Below, in pieces: positions 22,090-29,764 of a DNA stretch of 51,700 nucleotides; position 1 is the stretch's first letter, and each line of letters opens with the position of its first letter. The notes under the pieces are model-generated. The model was given only the letters and a program-made list of their open reading frames with translations, had not been told where the DNA came from and did not search any database. Made by a program: the position numbers and the translations under genes. Origin of the DNA: Acidimicrobiia bacterium (GTDB lineage Bacteria > Actinomycetota > Acidimicrobiia > Acidimicrobiales > Bin134); contig JAJDYE010000010.1 in the NCBI GenBank assembly GCA_022822905.1, positions 1 to 51,700 of the forward strand. The letters run 5' to 3'.

Positions 22090-22168
22090 TTTCTGTCGCG
22101 GGTGGGGCTAATGGGGCCAATGAGGCTTGAGTAGGCCGTCGCGTCTGCTCTTGACGGAGGCACCCGAT

Positions 22169-22600
22169 ATGCCTGAACTAAACCTGACGACGGTCATTAC
22201 CTCGATCATCGTCGTACTGCTGCTGGCACTGCCGTTCGTTGCCGCCCGGCTACCGCATTCCCGCCGGACTGTGTCTGGCAACCTCGAGTCGTGCAGTCCT
22301 GCGACCAGTGATCTTGAGAGGTCAGGTCCCGGTCCGGGATTCACCTACGCTCTGGTGCCCCCTGGGGGCCATCCTGAAGATGAGGATGGCGGTGAGAAGG
22401 GCTCGTGGCAGTGGTGCTTGGCCTTCATACCGGAAGAGACGTCCGAGGGCGGCTCCGAGCTGCCGCCGTGGTGGGCGCCGGCACCCCCATGGAGTGCGGC
22501 TGCGGAGCACGACGGGGACTTCACCCGCGACGCTGATGTCCTGCAAGCGGTGTTCGACGAGACCAGCGCCTATCCCGCCGCGAGGTCTAGCGGCGTCTAG
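22169..22600 (+). CDS. Small membrane-anchored protein, unknown function
   Basis: 143-aa protein not recognised. One N-terminal membrane helix (about residues 8-25, ITSIIVVLLLALPFVAA) is followed by a short basic stretch (RLPHSRR). A polar, Pro/Gly/Trp-rich domain follows, with GSWQWCLAFIPEE and ELPPWWAPAPPW. With positive charges after the helix, the soluble part is probably cytoplasmic. The ATG at 22169 has GGAGG 8 nt upstream; an earlier TTG at 22127 is less likely. A good promoter lies at 22060-22089. It lies 45 bp before pcm and could be co-transcribed with it. Confidence 0.6.
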   Translation: MPELNLTTVITSIIVVLLLALPFVAARLPHSRRTVSGNLESCSPATSDLERSGPGPGFTYALVPPGGHPEDEDGGEKGSWQWCLAFIPEETSEGGSELPPWWAPAPPWSAAAEHDGDFTRDADVLQAVFDETSAYPAARSSGV

Positions 22601-22645
22601 GGCGTTCCCTGCCCCGAAGATGGGGCAGTTGGAGCATCATTGGGC

Positions 22646-23287
22646 ATGGCCGAAGATCGGCACCGAGATCGGCGGCTGGCCATGGTGCGTCGCCAGATTG
22701 AGGGCCGCGGGGTTCGCGACCCCCGGGTTCTGGCCGCCATGAGGTCGGTGCCCCGCCATCGGTTCGTGTCCCGAACGCTGGCGGGCGATGCCTACAAGGA
22801 CCACCCGTTGCCCATCTCGGCGGGCCAGACCATCTCGCAGCCCTACATCGTCGCCCTGATGGCCGAGGCTGCGGCCATCGAGCCGGAGCACCGGGTGCTG
22901 GAAGTGGGAACCGGGTCGGGTTACGGCGCTGCGGTGCTGGCCGAACTAGGCGCCTCGGTAGTCACGGTGGAGCGCCACCGGAAGCTGGCCGACGCGGCGG
23001 CCAAGGTCTTGAGCACCCTCGGATATGCCAACGCCACGGTGGTGTGTGGCGACGGCTCACAGGGCCATCCGCCGGGTGCCCCCTATGACGCGGTAGTCGT
23101 CACCGCAGCAGCCCCCAGCATCCCGCAGCAATTGCTTGACCAGCTGGCCGACGGCGGACGGCTGATCATCCCCGTCGGGCCGCCCTCCTTCACCCAGAAC
23201 CTGACCCTCGTCACCCGAGCAGGGGACGAGACCACCTCCAAGCGGTTCTGCCCCGTGAGATTCGTTCCCCTCGTCGAAGAGCCCTGA
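22646..23287 (+). CDS. pcm: Protein-L-isoaspartate O-methyltransferase
   Basis: Repairs isoaspartyl damage in aged proteins by SAM-dependent methylation. 213 aa. The N-terminal RRQIEGRGVRDPRVLAAM and VPRHRFV are typical. Substrate loop GQTISQPYIVALM precedes motif I VLEVGTGSGYGAAVLAEL, and the end reads GGRLIIPVG. The ATG at 22646 was chosen; a TTG at 22640 has a better spaced GGAG (5 nt) and is possible. The stop lies inside a perfect palindrome shared with the convergent thpR gene. Confidence 0.92.
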   Translation: MAEDRHRDRRLAMVRRQIEGRGVRDPRVLAAMRSVPRHRFVSRTLAGDAYKDHPLPISAGQTISQPYIVALMAEAAAIEPEHRVLEVGTGSGYGAAVLAELGASVVTVERHRKLADAAAKVLSTLGYANATVVCGDGSQGHPPGAPYDAVVVTAAAPSIPQQLLDQLADGGRLIIPVGPPSFTQNLTLVTRAGDETTSKRFCPVRFVPLVEEP

Positions 23288-23303
23288 GCGGGGTCCCGCT
23301 CAG
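23284..23303. terminator. Bidirectional terminator between pcm and thpR
   Basis: CTGAGCGGG and CCCGCTCAG form a perfect 9-bp inverted repeat around GT. The pcm TGA (23285-23287) is in the left arm and the thpR stop (23300-23302) in the right arm. A CCCTCTTCCCC pyrimidine run follows on the plus side. Confidence 0.6.
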
Positions 23304-23803
23304 CCCTCTTCCCCCAGCGGCCAATTGCTCAGCTTGGTGTAGCGCGCGCCATCGGAGTGGAGCTGGCTGGACACCAGCCAAAGTTCTGTGGCTTTGAATT
23401 GAGCGCCGAAGGGCTGGCTGACCAAAGCACCGGGCAATCGCCTTCGGGTTCGAGCCAACGTGAGGTGTCCGGTGAATTTTCGGCGTCCGGGTGCTTGTCC
23501 AATGGTCTCAGTCCGGGCTCGCACCTCGGCGGCCAACTCGTCTAGCCCATCCGCGGGCAGCGCCAGCACCCGCCTCCCCAGCCACCGGCTAGCCGGCCCG
23601 AGCAGCACAGTGGATGCTGCACCCCGAAACCCCCGCAGGCTGTCCTCCACATCGCCTTGCTCCGCCTCCCCGAAAAACCTCAGCGTGATGTGCCACTGCT
23701 CCCGGTTCGTCCACCGCAACCCCTCCACCTCCGGCCGCTCCAACTCGCCCAGCCGCTCAACAACATCCACCGGCGGAAATACAGCCAAGAACAACCGGGC
23801 CAT
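23300..23803 (-). CDS. thpR: RNA 2',3'-cyclic phosphodiesterase
   Basis: Two-histidine phosphoesterase of the bacterial LigT/ThpR family that opens 2',3'-cyclic phosphates on RNA ends. 167 aa. Both HxT motifs are present: His38-Thr40 in WHITL and His113-Thr115 in GHLTLAR. The N-terminus MARLFLAVFPP is typical, so ATG 23803 is chosen over an upstream TTG at 23824. It faces pcm with only 12 bp between the stop codons. No partner gene on its strand; monocistronic. Confidence 0.88.
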   Translation of the reverse strand: MARLFLAVFPPVDVVERLGELERPEVEGLRWTNREQWHITLRFFGEAEQGDVEDSLRGFRGAASTVLLGPASRWLGRRVLALPADGLDELAAEVRARTETIGQAPGRRKFTGHLTLARTRRRLPGALVSQPFGAQFKATELWLVSSQLHSDGARYTKLSNWPLGEEG

Positions 23804-23871
23804 CCCGATAGCTTCGCAGGCCAAGGTTCAATCCCGATCCCAGAGCCAAACTGTGTGGCCATGGGGGCGGG

Positions 23872-23877
23872 TAGGGT
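23872..23877 (+). promoter_or_regulatory. -10 box (TAGGGT), leaderless start of mec
   Basis: TAGGGT is followed by 6 nt and the GTG at 23884. No ribosome-binding site is visible. Same arrangement as comF and rpe. Confidence 0.6.
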
Positions 23878-23883
23878 GAGCGG

Positions 23884-24300
23884 GTGCTGCGGTTGAGTGG
23901 GGGGGTTTATTCGGAGGTCATCGCCCATGCGTTGGCGGGGCTGCCCAATGAGGCTTGTGGACTCTTGGCGGCTCCGGCGGGGGGAGAGGTGGCCAACCGG
24001 TTCTTTCCGGTGCGGAATGCGGCGGAGTCGAGCCAAATCTATCGGCTGGATGATGCCGAATATCTCCAGGTGGAGCGGACCGCCGATGACGAGGGGCTGT
24101 CGCTGGTAGCGGTGATGCACTCTCACACCCACACCACCGCCTATCCATCGCCCACCGATGTGCGCGATGCCACGGCGTTCGACCCCTTCGGGGCGCTGCT
24201 CTATGTGATCGTGTCGTTGAAGGATCCCGAGCCTGCGCTGCGGTGCTACCGCATTCTCGACGGAGAGATAACCGAAGAACCGGTGGTCGTCGAGGGGTAG
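23884..24300 (+). CDS. mec: JAMM/M67 metalloprotease, Mec-like
   Basis: Zinc peptidase of the MPN+/JAMM family, 138 aa. Glu23 (NEACGLL) and the motif His79-x-His81-x7-Ser89-x2-Asp92 are complete, so an active isopeptidase is expected. In M. tuberculosis the homologue Mec cuts newly made cysteine from the sulfur carrier CysO, and the genes run mec-cysO-cysM. Here cysM follows directly and there is no room for cysO in the 22-bp gap. The leaderless GTG start is set by TAGGGT at 23872. Alternative: a peptidase for another ubiquitin-like sulfur carrier. Confidence 0.82.
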   Translation: MLRLSGGVYSEVIAHALAGLPNEACGLLAAPAGGEVANRFFPVRNAAESSQIYRLDDAEYLQVERTADDEGLSLVAVMHSHTHTTAYPSPTDVRDATAFDPFGALLYVIVSLKDPEPALRCYRILDGEITEEPVVVEG

Positions 24301-24309
24301 GCATCCGGG

Positions 24310-24315
24310 TAATCT
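24310..24315 (+). promoter_or_regulatory. -10 box (TAATCT), leaderless start of cysM
   Basis: TAATCT begins 10 bp after the mec stop and ends 7 nt before the cysM GTG, so cysM may be transcribed separately from mec. The intervening GAGG could instead serve as a ribosome-binding site on a mec read-through transcript. Confidence 0.5.
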
Positions 24316-24322
24316 GAGGCCT

Positions 24323-25273
24323 GTGGCCGCGCACAAATCGGTGATCGATCTGATCGGGAACACCCCCATGGTCGACGTCAGTGTGCTGTCGCCAAACCCA
24401 TCGGTGGCCATCCACGTCAAGCTTGAGGGGGTAAACCCGGCCGGGTCGGTCAAAGACCGGGTGGCGCGCGAGATGATCCTCGAGGCCGAGGCCGACGGCA
24501 CGCTGGAACCGGGCCGCACCATCATCGAGCCGTCGTCGGGCAACACCGGGATCGCCCTGGCCATGATTGCGCGGCTCCGGGGCTATCCCATCAAGATCGT
24601 CATGCCCGAGAACGTCTCGGCCGAGCGCCGCCAGCTGCTGGAGGTGTTCGGGGCCGAGATCATCTGGTCGCCGGGGGCCGAGGGGTCCAACGGGGCCGTC
24701 CGCATGGCCCAGAGGCTGGCCGATGAAAACCCGGATTGGGCGTTCCTCTACCAGTACGGCAACGAGGCCAACCCTCGGGCCCACTACAACACCACCGGGC
24801 CGGAGATCTACGCCGACTGCCCCGAGATCACCCACTTCGTGTCGGGATTGGGCACCAGTGGCACATTGATGGGGGTGGGCGCCTATCTCAAGGAGCGCAA
24901 ACCCTCGGTGCAGGTGCTGGCGGTGGAGCCCCCCGCGGGGGAGATGGTGGACGGCCTGCGCAGCTTGGACGACGGGTTCATCCCCCCGGTCTATGAGAAA
25001 TGGGGCGGCGACCAGCTCTTGGACGGCAAGCGCATCGTGCGCCCCCGAGAGTCGATCGAGTGGACCCGGCGGTTGGCTGAGGAGGCTGGCATCTTCGCCG
25101 GGATCTCCACCGGTGCGGCACTGGCCGGGGCAGCCCGAGTGGCCGAGCGGACTGACGAGGGCGCGGTGGTCGTGGTTTCGGCCGACGGCGGCTGGAAGTA
25201 CCTGTCCACCGGGGCATGGACCGACCCGATCGACCAGGTGACCGCTCGAGCCGAGTCGATCATCTACTTCTGA
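24323..25273 (+). CDS. cysM: Cysteine synthase CysM-type, PLP-dependent
   Basis: Fold type II PLP enzyme of 316 aa. GNTPMV is at 12-17, and the Schiff-base lysine is Lys44 in NPAGSVKDRVA. Substrate loop EPSSGNTGIALA and phosphate-binding GLGTSGTLMG follow. The segment GLRSLDDGF keeps an arginine (Arg213) at the place of the arginine that gives M. tuberculosis CysM its preference for O-phosphoserine, so phosphoserine use is inferred. In mycobacteria the sulfur donor is CysO thiocarboxylate. The adjacent mec gene fits that pathway, but cysO is not here. Two terminator-like hairpins follow. Confidence 0.9.
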   Translation: MAAHKSVIDLIGNTPMVDVSVLSPNPSVAIHVKLEGVNPAGSVKDRVAREMILEAEADGTLEPGRTIIEPSSGNTGIALAMIARLRGYPIKIVMPENVSAERRQLLEVFGAEIIWSPGAEGSNGAVRMAQRLADENPDWAFLYQYGNEANPRAHYNTTGPEIYADCPEITHFVSGLGTSGTLMGVGAYLKERKPSVQVLAVEPPAGEMVDGLRSLDDGFIPPVYEKWGGDQLLDGKRIVRPRESIEWTRRLAEEAGIFAGISTGAALAGAARVAERTDEGAVVVVSADGGWKYLSTGAWTDPIDQVTARAESIIYF

Positions 25274-25276
25274 ACT

Positions 25277-25300
25277 CCAAGTGAAAAAATCCCCACTTGG
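25277..25300 (+). terminator. Terminator-like hairpin after cysM
   Basis: CCAAGTG and CACTTGG pair across a 10-nt A-rich loop directly after the cysM stop. ACGGGTTTTG follows, a short T-run that fits weak intrinsic termination. Confidence 0.55.
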
Positions 25301-25344
25301 ACGGGTTTTGTGGTCCTTGATGTGCTATAAGCACTCCGCGCTGC

Positions 25345-25440
25345 TAGGATTTCCATACCCAAACCACACCACCACGCTGGAGCACAGCTCCAGCCGAACG
25401 GCCTCGACTCATCCCGCCAGAGTCGAGGCCGTTCCTCTTT
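25345..25440 (+). ncRNA. Candidate structured small RNA between cysM and rph
   Basis: A TAGGAT -10-like box (25345-25350) is followed by a CA-rich single-stranded stretch. A perfect 8-bp hairpin comes next (GCTGGAGC/GCTCCAGC, 25376-25394). Two bases later there is a perfect 13-bp hairpin (AACGGCCTCGACT/AGTCGAGGCCGTT, 25397-25433) that ends in CCTCTTT, a good intrinsic terminator. A transcript would be about 80 nt. No -35 box is clear. It may instead be a back-up terminator for cysM or part of the rph leader. Confidence 0.4.
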
Positions 25441-25522
25441 GGGCTCTTGTATCGTGCCCCAGTGGTCGAAGCAGCCGAGAGGCGCCAAGAATTGAGGTGT
25501 GGCGAATGAGAGCAGGTCAACG

Positions 25523-26254
25523 ATGAGAAGCGACGGCCGGGCGGCGGACGAGCTGCGACCTATCACCTTTGAGCGGGATTTCACCGAGATGGCCGACGGC
25601 TCGGTGCTGGTCTCGTTCGGCCGCACCCGGGTGCTGTGTACTGCTTCGGTCGACCCCGATGTGCCCCGGTGGATGAGGGGTCGGGGAACCGGCTGGGTGA
25701 CCGCCGAGTACTCCATGCTCCCCGGGTCGTCGCCGGAGCGGGTCAATCGGGAAGCGGCCCGGGGCCGCCAGTCGGGCCGCACCCAGGAGATCCAGCGTTT
25801 GATCGGCCGTTCACTGCGAGCGGTGACCGATGCCGCGAAGCTCGGCGAGCGCCAGGTGATCTGCGACTGTGACGTGCTTCAAGCCGACGGCGGCACTCGC
25901 ACCGCCGCCATCAGCGGCGCCTACGTCGCTCTGCACGACGCTTTCACTCGGCTGGTTGTCGCAGGCCAGATCGAACAGCACCCGATGATCGAGGCGTGCG
26001 CCGCGGTGTCCGTCGGGATCATCGACGGAACACCGTCGCTCGATCTGCCCTATGAGGAGGACGTGTCCGCCGAAGTGGATATGAACGTGGTGATGACCGA
26101 GTCGGGCCGCTTCGTGGAAGTGCAGGGCACCGCCGAGGGCCAGCCGTTCGGCCGGGACCATCTGGATGCGCTGCTGGACTTGGCCACTGCGGGGATAGAG
26201 CAGATCATCAAGCGGCAAAACGAGTTGCTGGCCGACCCGCCCCCATCTCGTTGA
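25523..26254 (+). CDS. rph: Ribonuclease PH
   Basis: Phosphate-dependent 3' exoribonuclease that trims tRNA precursors. 243 aa from [20 protein letters not shown], the standard family N-terminus, hence the ATG at 25523 rather than the GTG at 25499. Signatures: [33 protein letters not shown] with the phosphate-binding arginine, [19 protein letters not shown], and [11 protein letters not shown]. An AGCAGG element precedes the ATG. rdgB overlaps its stop by 4 bp, and a tRNA gene follows, a sensible neighbourhood for a tRNA-processing enzyme. Confidence 0.96.
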   Translation: MRSDGRAADELRPITFERDFTEMADGSVLVSFGRTRVLCTASVDPDVPRWMRGRGTGWVTAEYSMLPGSSPERVNREAARGRQSGRTQEIQRLIGRSLRAVTDAAKLGERQVICDCDVLQADGGTRTAAISGAYVALHDAFTRLVVAGQIEQHPMIEACAAVSVGIIDGTPSLDLPYEEDVSAEVDMNVVMTESGRFVEVQGTAEGQPFGRDHLDALLDLATAGIEQIIKRQNELLADPPPSR

Positions 26255-26847
26255 GCCCTCCGCCAGACAGTCCGCCGCGCTTGGTGGCGGCAACCGCCAA
26301 CCCCCACAAGCTGACTGAGATCGCCGCTATCTTGGGATCGGCGGTGGAACTCCTGCCTCGGCCCGCCGATCTGGGCGAAGTGATCGAGGACGGCGACACC
26401 CTGGAGGCCAACGCCCGGCTGAAGGCTGCCGCGGTGTGCGCGCACACCGGAAAGGCCGCAGTCGCCGACGACACTGGCCTGGAGGTGGCCGCACTGGCAG
26501 GAGCGCCGGGAGTGCGGTCGGCCCGATTTGCCGGGGAGCACGCCAATGACGCCGACAACCGGGCACGTCTGCTGGACGAGCTCGAGGGGGCAGCCGACCG
26601 GTCGGCCTGCTTCCGCACGGTGGCAGTGGTGGTGTTCCCCGACGGTCGTGAGCTGCTGGCCGAGGGCATGATGTCGGGAGTCATCGCCGCCGCGCCTCGT
26701 GGAGACGGGGGCTTCGGCTACGACCCGGTGTTCGTCCCCGACGGGGGAGACGGGCGCACGTTCGCCGAGATGTCGGCCGACGAGAAGAACGCAATCTCCC
26801 ACCGGGGCCGGGCTTTTCGGTCTTTGGCCGCCCAGTTGGGCCTGTAG
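26251..26847 (+). CDS. rdgB: XTP/dITP pyrophosphatase (RdgB/HAM1)
   Basis: House-cleaning nucleotidase that hydrolyses non-canonical purine triphosphates. 198 aa. The N-terminal [44 protein letters not shown] and the closing SHRGRAF are all present. The TTG at 26251 overlaps the rph stop as TTGA, which suggests termination-reinitiation. A GTG at 26284 would give the more usual compact N-terminus, so the first eleven residues are uncertain. The rph-rdgB pair is common in bacteria. Confidence 0.93.
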   Translation: MSPPPDSPPRLVAATANPHKLTEIAAILGSAVELLPRPADLGEVIEDGDTLEANARLKAAAVCAHTGKAAVADDTGLEVAALAGAPGVRSARFAGEHANDADNRARLLDELEGAADRSACFRTVAVVVFPDGRELLAEGMMSGVIAAAPRGDGGFGYDPVFVPDGGDGRTFAEMSADEKNAISHRGRAFRSLAAQLGL

Positions 26848-26866
26848 CCTGACCCCATCAAGCTAC

Positions 26867-26951
26867 GCGCCAGTGGCGGAATTTGGCAGACGCGCAGGGT
26901 TTAGGTCCCTGTGGGCGCAAGCCCGTGTGGGTTCAAATCCCACCTGGCGCA
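26867..26951 (+). tRNA. tRNA-Leu, anticodon UAG
   Basis: Complete cloverleaf. Acceptor GCGCCAG/CTGGCGC with discriminator A is intact. The anticodon stem CAGGG/CCCTG holds the loop TTTAGGT (anticodon at 26902-26904). A long variable arm GGGC-GCAA-GCCC marks class II, and the T arm is GTGGG-TTCAAAT-CCCAC. CCA is not encoded. It reads CUA and probably other CUN leucine codons. Its 3' end is repeated at 30699, which suggests use as an integration site. Confidence 0.97.
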
Positions 26952-26953
26952 CA
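26940..26953 (+). repeat. tRNA-Leu 3' end, left copy of a 14-bp direct repeat
   Basis: CCACCTGGCGCACA overlaps the T-stem and acceptor end of tRNA-Leu. The exact 14 bases recur at 30699-30712. Direct repeats of a tRNA 3' end are the usual outcome of site-specific island integration. No integrase gene is present between the copies. Confidence 0.6.
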
Positions 26954-26974
26954 ATGTGAATTCGCGAGCTGTGC

Positions 26975-27190
26975 TCAGGCGGGTGTGGGGATGCGGATGA
27001 GCTCTGACACCGGCAGGGAGTAGGTGGTCAAATCCGCAACGGCGTCGTCGCTTATCTCGGGAGTCAATTCCACGATCGCGTGGCGAAAGTCTGGTGAGCC
27101 GTAGACCTCGCGCACTCTGCAGCGAACATTGCGGTTTCGTGGCCAGGGAATCTCGACGATTTCGCCAGGAATCGGCTCAGCGCTCTTCAT
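26975..27190 (-). CDS. Small hypothetical protein
   Basis: 71-aa protein not recognised. It starts MKSAEPIPGEIVEIPWPRN and is rich in beta-type residues (EIVEIPW, RCRVREVY, HAIVEL). It has no membrane segment or signal peptide and could be a small SH3-like or beta-barrel fold. The ATG at 27190 has a strong AGGGGAG ribosome-binding site 6 nt upstream, good evidence that it is translated. It lies 22 bp beyond the tRNA-Leu end, downstream of the DUF222-HNH gene on the same strand. Function unknown. Confidence 0.55.
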   Translation of the reverse strand: MKSAEPIPGEIVEIPWPRNRNVRCRVREVYGSPDFRHAIVELTPEISDDAVADLTTYSLPVSELIRIPTPA

Positions 27191-27273
27191 CGCAATCTCC
27201 CCTTTCACCACGGCTGCCCCCTACAAGGGGTCAGTGACAATTCTGGCAAGATTCTCGGTGGAAGGATGGGTGA

Positions 27274-28533
27274 TTAGGCGGCTTTTGGTCGTTCGGCGGG
27301 TGGGGGATGGGTTGTGGGGCTGGGTCGGGGTGGGGGTAGGAGGTGGTATCGGCCGGTTTTGGGGTCGGCTTCAATGGAGTGGTGGTGTTTGTGGATTTTG
27401 GTGTGGCAGCGGGGGCAGAGGAGGACGAGGTTGGTGATGTCGGTGGGGCCGTTTTGGTCCCATGGTTGGATGTGGTGGGCGTCGCAGATCTGTGGTCTTA
27501 GGCCGCAGCCCACACAGCCCCCGTCCCTTTTGTGAAGGGCGAGTTTTTGGGCTTTGGTGGGCGCTCTTTGGGCTCTGCCCACGTAGAGGGGCTGCCCATC
27601 GGCGGCAAAGATCATGGGGACGATGTCGGCCTCGCAGGCGATACGGCGGAACTCGTCTAGGTCGATGGGTGTGCCGTCGATGATCCCGGCGTTGGTGAGC
27701 CGGCCTTCGAGGGCGTCGTAGTCGGCGGACACCACCAGCACTGTCTTTTGCGGGCGGGTCCCGCAGTCCGGGCCGCCCGCTGCGGGTTCGGTGTTGTCGG
27801 CGGGTTGTTGGGTGATGAGCGCGACCAGCGCATCAGCGTTGCGCTGTTCGAAGGTGCGGATCGGGTCGAACGCGATGTCGTCACCGAGCATCTTTGTGTT
27901 CATGGCGCCGAGTGCGGTCTTGACCCGATCGCCGGAGACCGGATCGAGCTCGGCGTACAAAACGACCATGCCGCCGGTCCCATCGAACACTTTGGCGGAA
28001 CGGCGGGCTCTCTGGCGCTCGGAGCGGCTCATCCCGTCGGCGGCGCGGCGCTGGTCCTCGCGGGACGCGACTGTCTTCTTGAATTCGTCGTGGTTCTGCC
28101 AGCCGCCCAGATCCAATAGCTCTTGTTGGTCTTGGGCGCTCATCGGCGCCCGCTTGTGCGACTCGGCCACGTGCCCGGCCTGGTCGGCGGAGATGCGGCC
28201 GTCTTGCACCGCCCCGAGGATCTGGGGCATGGCCGCGACGCCCTGGGCCGTCCTGGCCAGCTGGCGGGCCCGGTAAGCGCTGATGCCCAACTGGTGGCAC
28301 ACCGTCGCCGCCGCTCCCGGGCCCTCGAGCTCGCCGTAGCGGGCAACCAGCCCCACCAGATAGCCCTCAGCCCGGCGGCGAAACAGATCAGCCTCGCCCA
28401 TCAAACCCAACAGCTCCGAAGCGTCCGCCCCCGAATAATCCGGGAACCCGAAACCCCCGCCAACGCGTGAGCTAGCACCGCCATGAGCACTGCCCGCACG
28501 GGGCTTTGTACCGGGGTCCATCGCAACTTCCAT
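27274..28533 (-). CDS. DUF222 / HNH endonuclease domain protein (13E12-type)
   Basis: 419-aa protein with an N-terminal helical DUF222 domain (about 25-300) and a C-terminal HNH nuclease (about 334-385). The nuclease shows CVGCGLRPQICDAHHIQPW, then GPTDITNLVLLCPRCH: two zinc knuckles plus the His-His-Asn core. The tail is proline-rich. Such proteins are multi-copy in actinobacteria and tied to mobile or REP13E12 DNA; their substrate is not established. Start ATG 28533 follows a perfect TATAAT with 7-nt spacing; upstream in-frame starts are therefore rejected. A related but broken copy lies at 37804-39027. Confidence 0.85.
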   Translation of the reverse strand: MEVAMDPGTKPRAGSAHGGASSRVGGGFGFPDYSGADASELLGLMGEADLFRRRAEGYLVGLVARYGELEGPGAAATVCHQLGISAYRARQLARTAQGVAAMPQILGAVQDGRISADQAGHVAESHKRAPMSAQDQQELLDLGGWQNHDEFKKTVASREDQRRAADGMSRSERQRARRSAKVFDGTGGMVVLYAELDPVSGDRVKTALGAMNTKMLGDDIAFDPIRTFEQRNADALVALITQQPADNTEPAAGGPDCGTRPQKTVLVVSADYDALEGRLTNAGIIDGTPIDLDEFRRIACEADIVPMIFAADGQPLYVGRAQRAPTKAQKLALHKRDGGCVGCGLRPQICDAHHIQPWDQNGPTDITNLVLLCPRCHTKIHKHHHSIEADPKTGRYHLLPPPRPSPTTHPPPAERPKAA

Positions 28534-28540
28534 ACATGAA

Positions 28541-28546
28541 ATTATA
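28541..28546 (-). promoter_or_regulatory. -10 box (TATAAT), leaderless start of DUF222-HNH gene
   Basis: Consensus TATAAT on the minus strand, 7 nt before the ATG at 28533. It is the best -10 match in the window. No -35 consensus at 16-18 nt. Confidence 0.65.
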
Positions 28547-28573
28547 CCGACCCCAGTGACACATCCCCCCTGA

Positions 28574-28825
28574 AAACCCCAGGTCAACCCCCGCATCGGC
28601 CTATCCGACACCGAGCCCGTCGCTGTTGCCGCCCTGGTCACCGTCGCCTGCGGCGCGGGCAATGACATCAGCGCCAGCGCCCTTACCCCTGAGCCGACTC
28701 CTTATCTGCATCGATCAGGTCTGGCCTGCTACGGGGAGCGAACTGAGGGGTGGCATTACAGTTTCGACCCAGATCAAGTGGTTGGCCTTCCGACAGTGGA
28801 GGAGGCCGCACAACTGGTGAATTGA
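28574..28825 (+). pseudogene. Orphan coding fragment without a start codon
   Basis: An open frame of 83 codons that reads like protein but has no ATG, GTG or TTG. It contains AVAALVTVACGAGND, which resembles a lipoprotein signal with a lipobox cysteine. It ends in GLACYGERTEGWHYSF and LPTVEEAAQLVN before a TGA at 28823. The downstream composition is lower in GC than its neighbours. It is probably the 3' remnant of a lost gene in the accessory pocket. I do not recognise the family. The 377 bp between the HNH and channel genes hold nothing else that I can support. Confidence 0.35.
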
Positions 28826-28910
28826 TTGCCACTACTCAGGGCATTTGTCTGCGGTCAATCCTGGAAATGATCTCCAGGGGAGTCCCCGACTGGGAGCATT
28901 CGGACCTTGG

Positions 28911-29684
28911 CTAGTCCTCTGTTGACAATTCGGTTCTTGCTTCCTCGATCTGCGCCGTCAGCTGCTCTACTGCTGCGGTCAATTCGCTCACCTGTCGGGC
29001 TAGGTCGTCTTTCTCGGCTTCTTCTTTGCTTCTGGTGAACCATGCTGCCAGGTTCGCGGTGATGACTCCGAAGACGGTGATGCCCGCCAGCATGACCAGG
29101 ATTGCTACTGCTTTGCCACCACCCGTCTCAGGAGAGATGTCTCCGTAGCCAACGGTCGTCATGGTGACGATCGCCCACCAGACCGTCTCGCCCAGTGAGT
29201 CGATGTCTCCACCGCCACCATCCTCAAAGAACCACACCCCCACTGACGCAGCTGCGATCAGCACAACAGCGGCTACAAGTACCCAGCGGCCCGATGTTCC
29301 GGCCCACATCCTCTTGGCGGTGTGCCAGCCCCGCTCCGCGAATGCCACCAGCCTGAGAATCTTCAGCACCTTCAATACCCGCACCGACCGCAAGGCCCGC
29401 AACGGCATCAGTACAGGAATCAGGGTTAGAGCGACAATGGCAAAGTCGTACCACTTGCTGATCGCGTACCTTCGGCGACCAGGCCCGTGAATGACCAGCC
29501 TCACCCCAAGCTCGGCAGCGAACACCCCTGAAATCAGCCAATTCAACACAGCGAACAATGACGGGTAGAACGACTCGAACACCAAAAGCGGGATGCTCCC
29601 CAACGCCAAAACCAGCATTGGCCAATCCGCAGCCTGCTCCCAACGGGCTAGCACGTCCGCTTGATTGGTCTGGGGGGCACTCAT
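28911..29684 (-). CDS. Voltage-gated-type potassium channel
   Basis: 257-aa six-helix channel subunit. S1 is about 22-38, S2 45-65, S3 78-92, S5 134-150 and S6 193-214. S4 carries a basic residue at every third position (Arg96, 99, 102, Lys105, 108, Arg111), a full voltage sensor. The pore loop contains the K+ selectivity filter TVGYGD at 177-182. A cytoplasmic heptad-like segment (about 220-255, QVSELTAAVEQLTAQIEEA) should form a tetrameric coiled coil, as in KvAP/NaChBac-type channels. The ATG at 29684 lies 10 nt after TAGACT. It sits in the accessory pocket beside nuclease genes. Confidence 0.88.
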   Translation of the reverse strand: MSAPQTNQADVLARWEQAADWPMLVLALGSIPLLVFESFYPSLFAVLNWLISGVFAAELGVRLVIHGPGRRRYAISKWYDFAIVALTLIPVLMPLRALRSVRVLKVLKILRLVAFAERGWHTAKRMWAGTSGRWVLVAAVVLIAAASVGVWFFEDGGGGDIDSLGETVWWAIVTMTTVGYGDISPETGGGKAVAILVMLAGITVFGVITANLAAWFTRSKEEAEKDDLARQVSELTAAVEQLTAQIEEARTELSTED

Positions 29685-29764
29685 GTCGGCAGCGAGTCTA
29701 CGAGCGTGTCGCAGATCGAATCACTTAACTCTGCTTCACGGACCCTCTCTGCCTGCCCGTAGGG

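Noticed and set aside
28626..28820. Small ATG-initiated frame of 64 codons in the gap before the channel gene.
   Set aside because: The alternative frame 28574-28825 is more protein-like, and this one has no ribosome-binding site or promoter.
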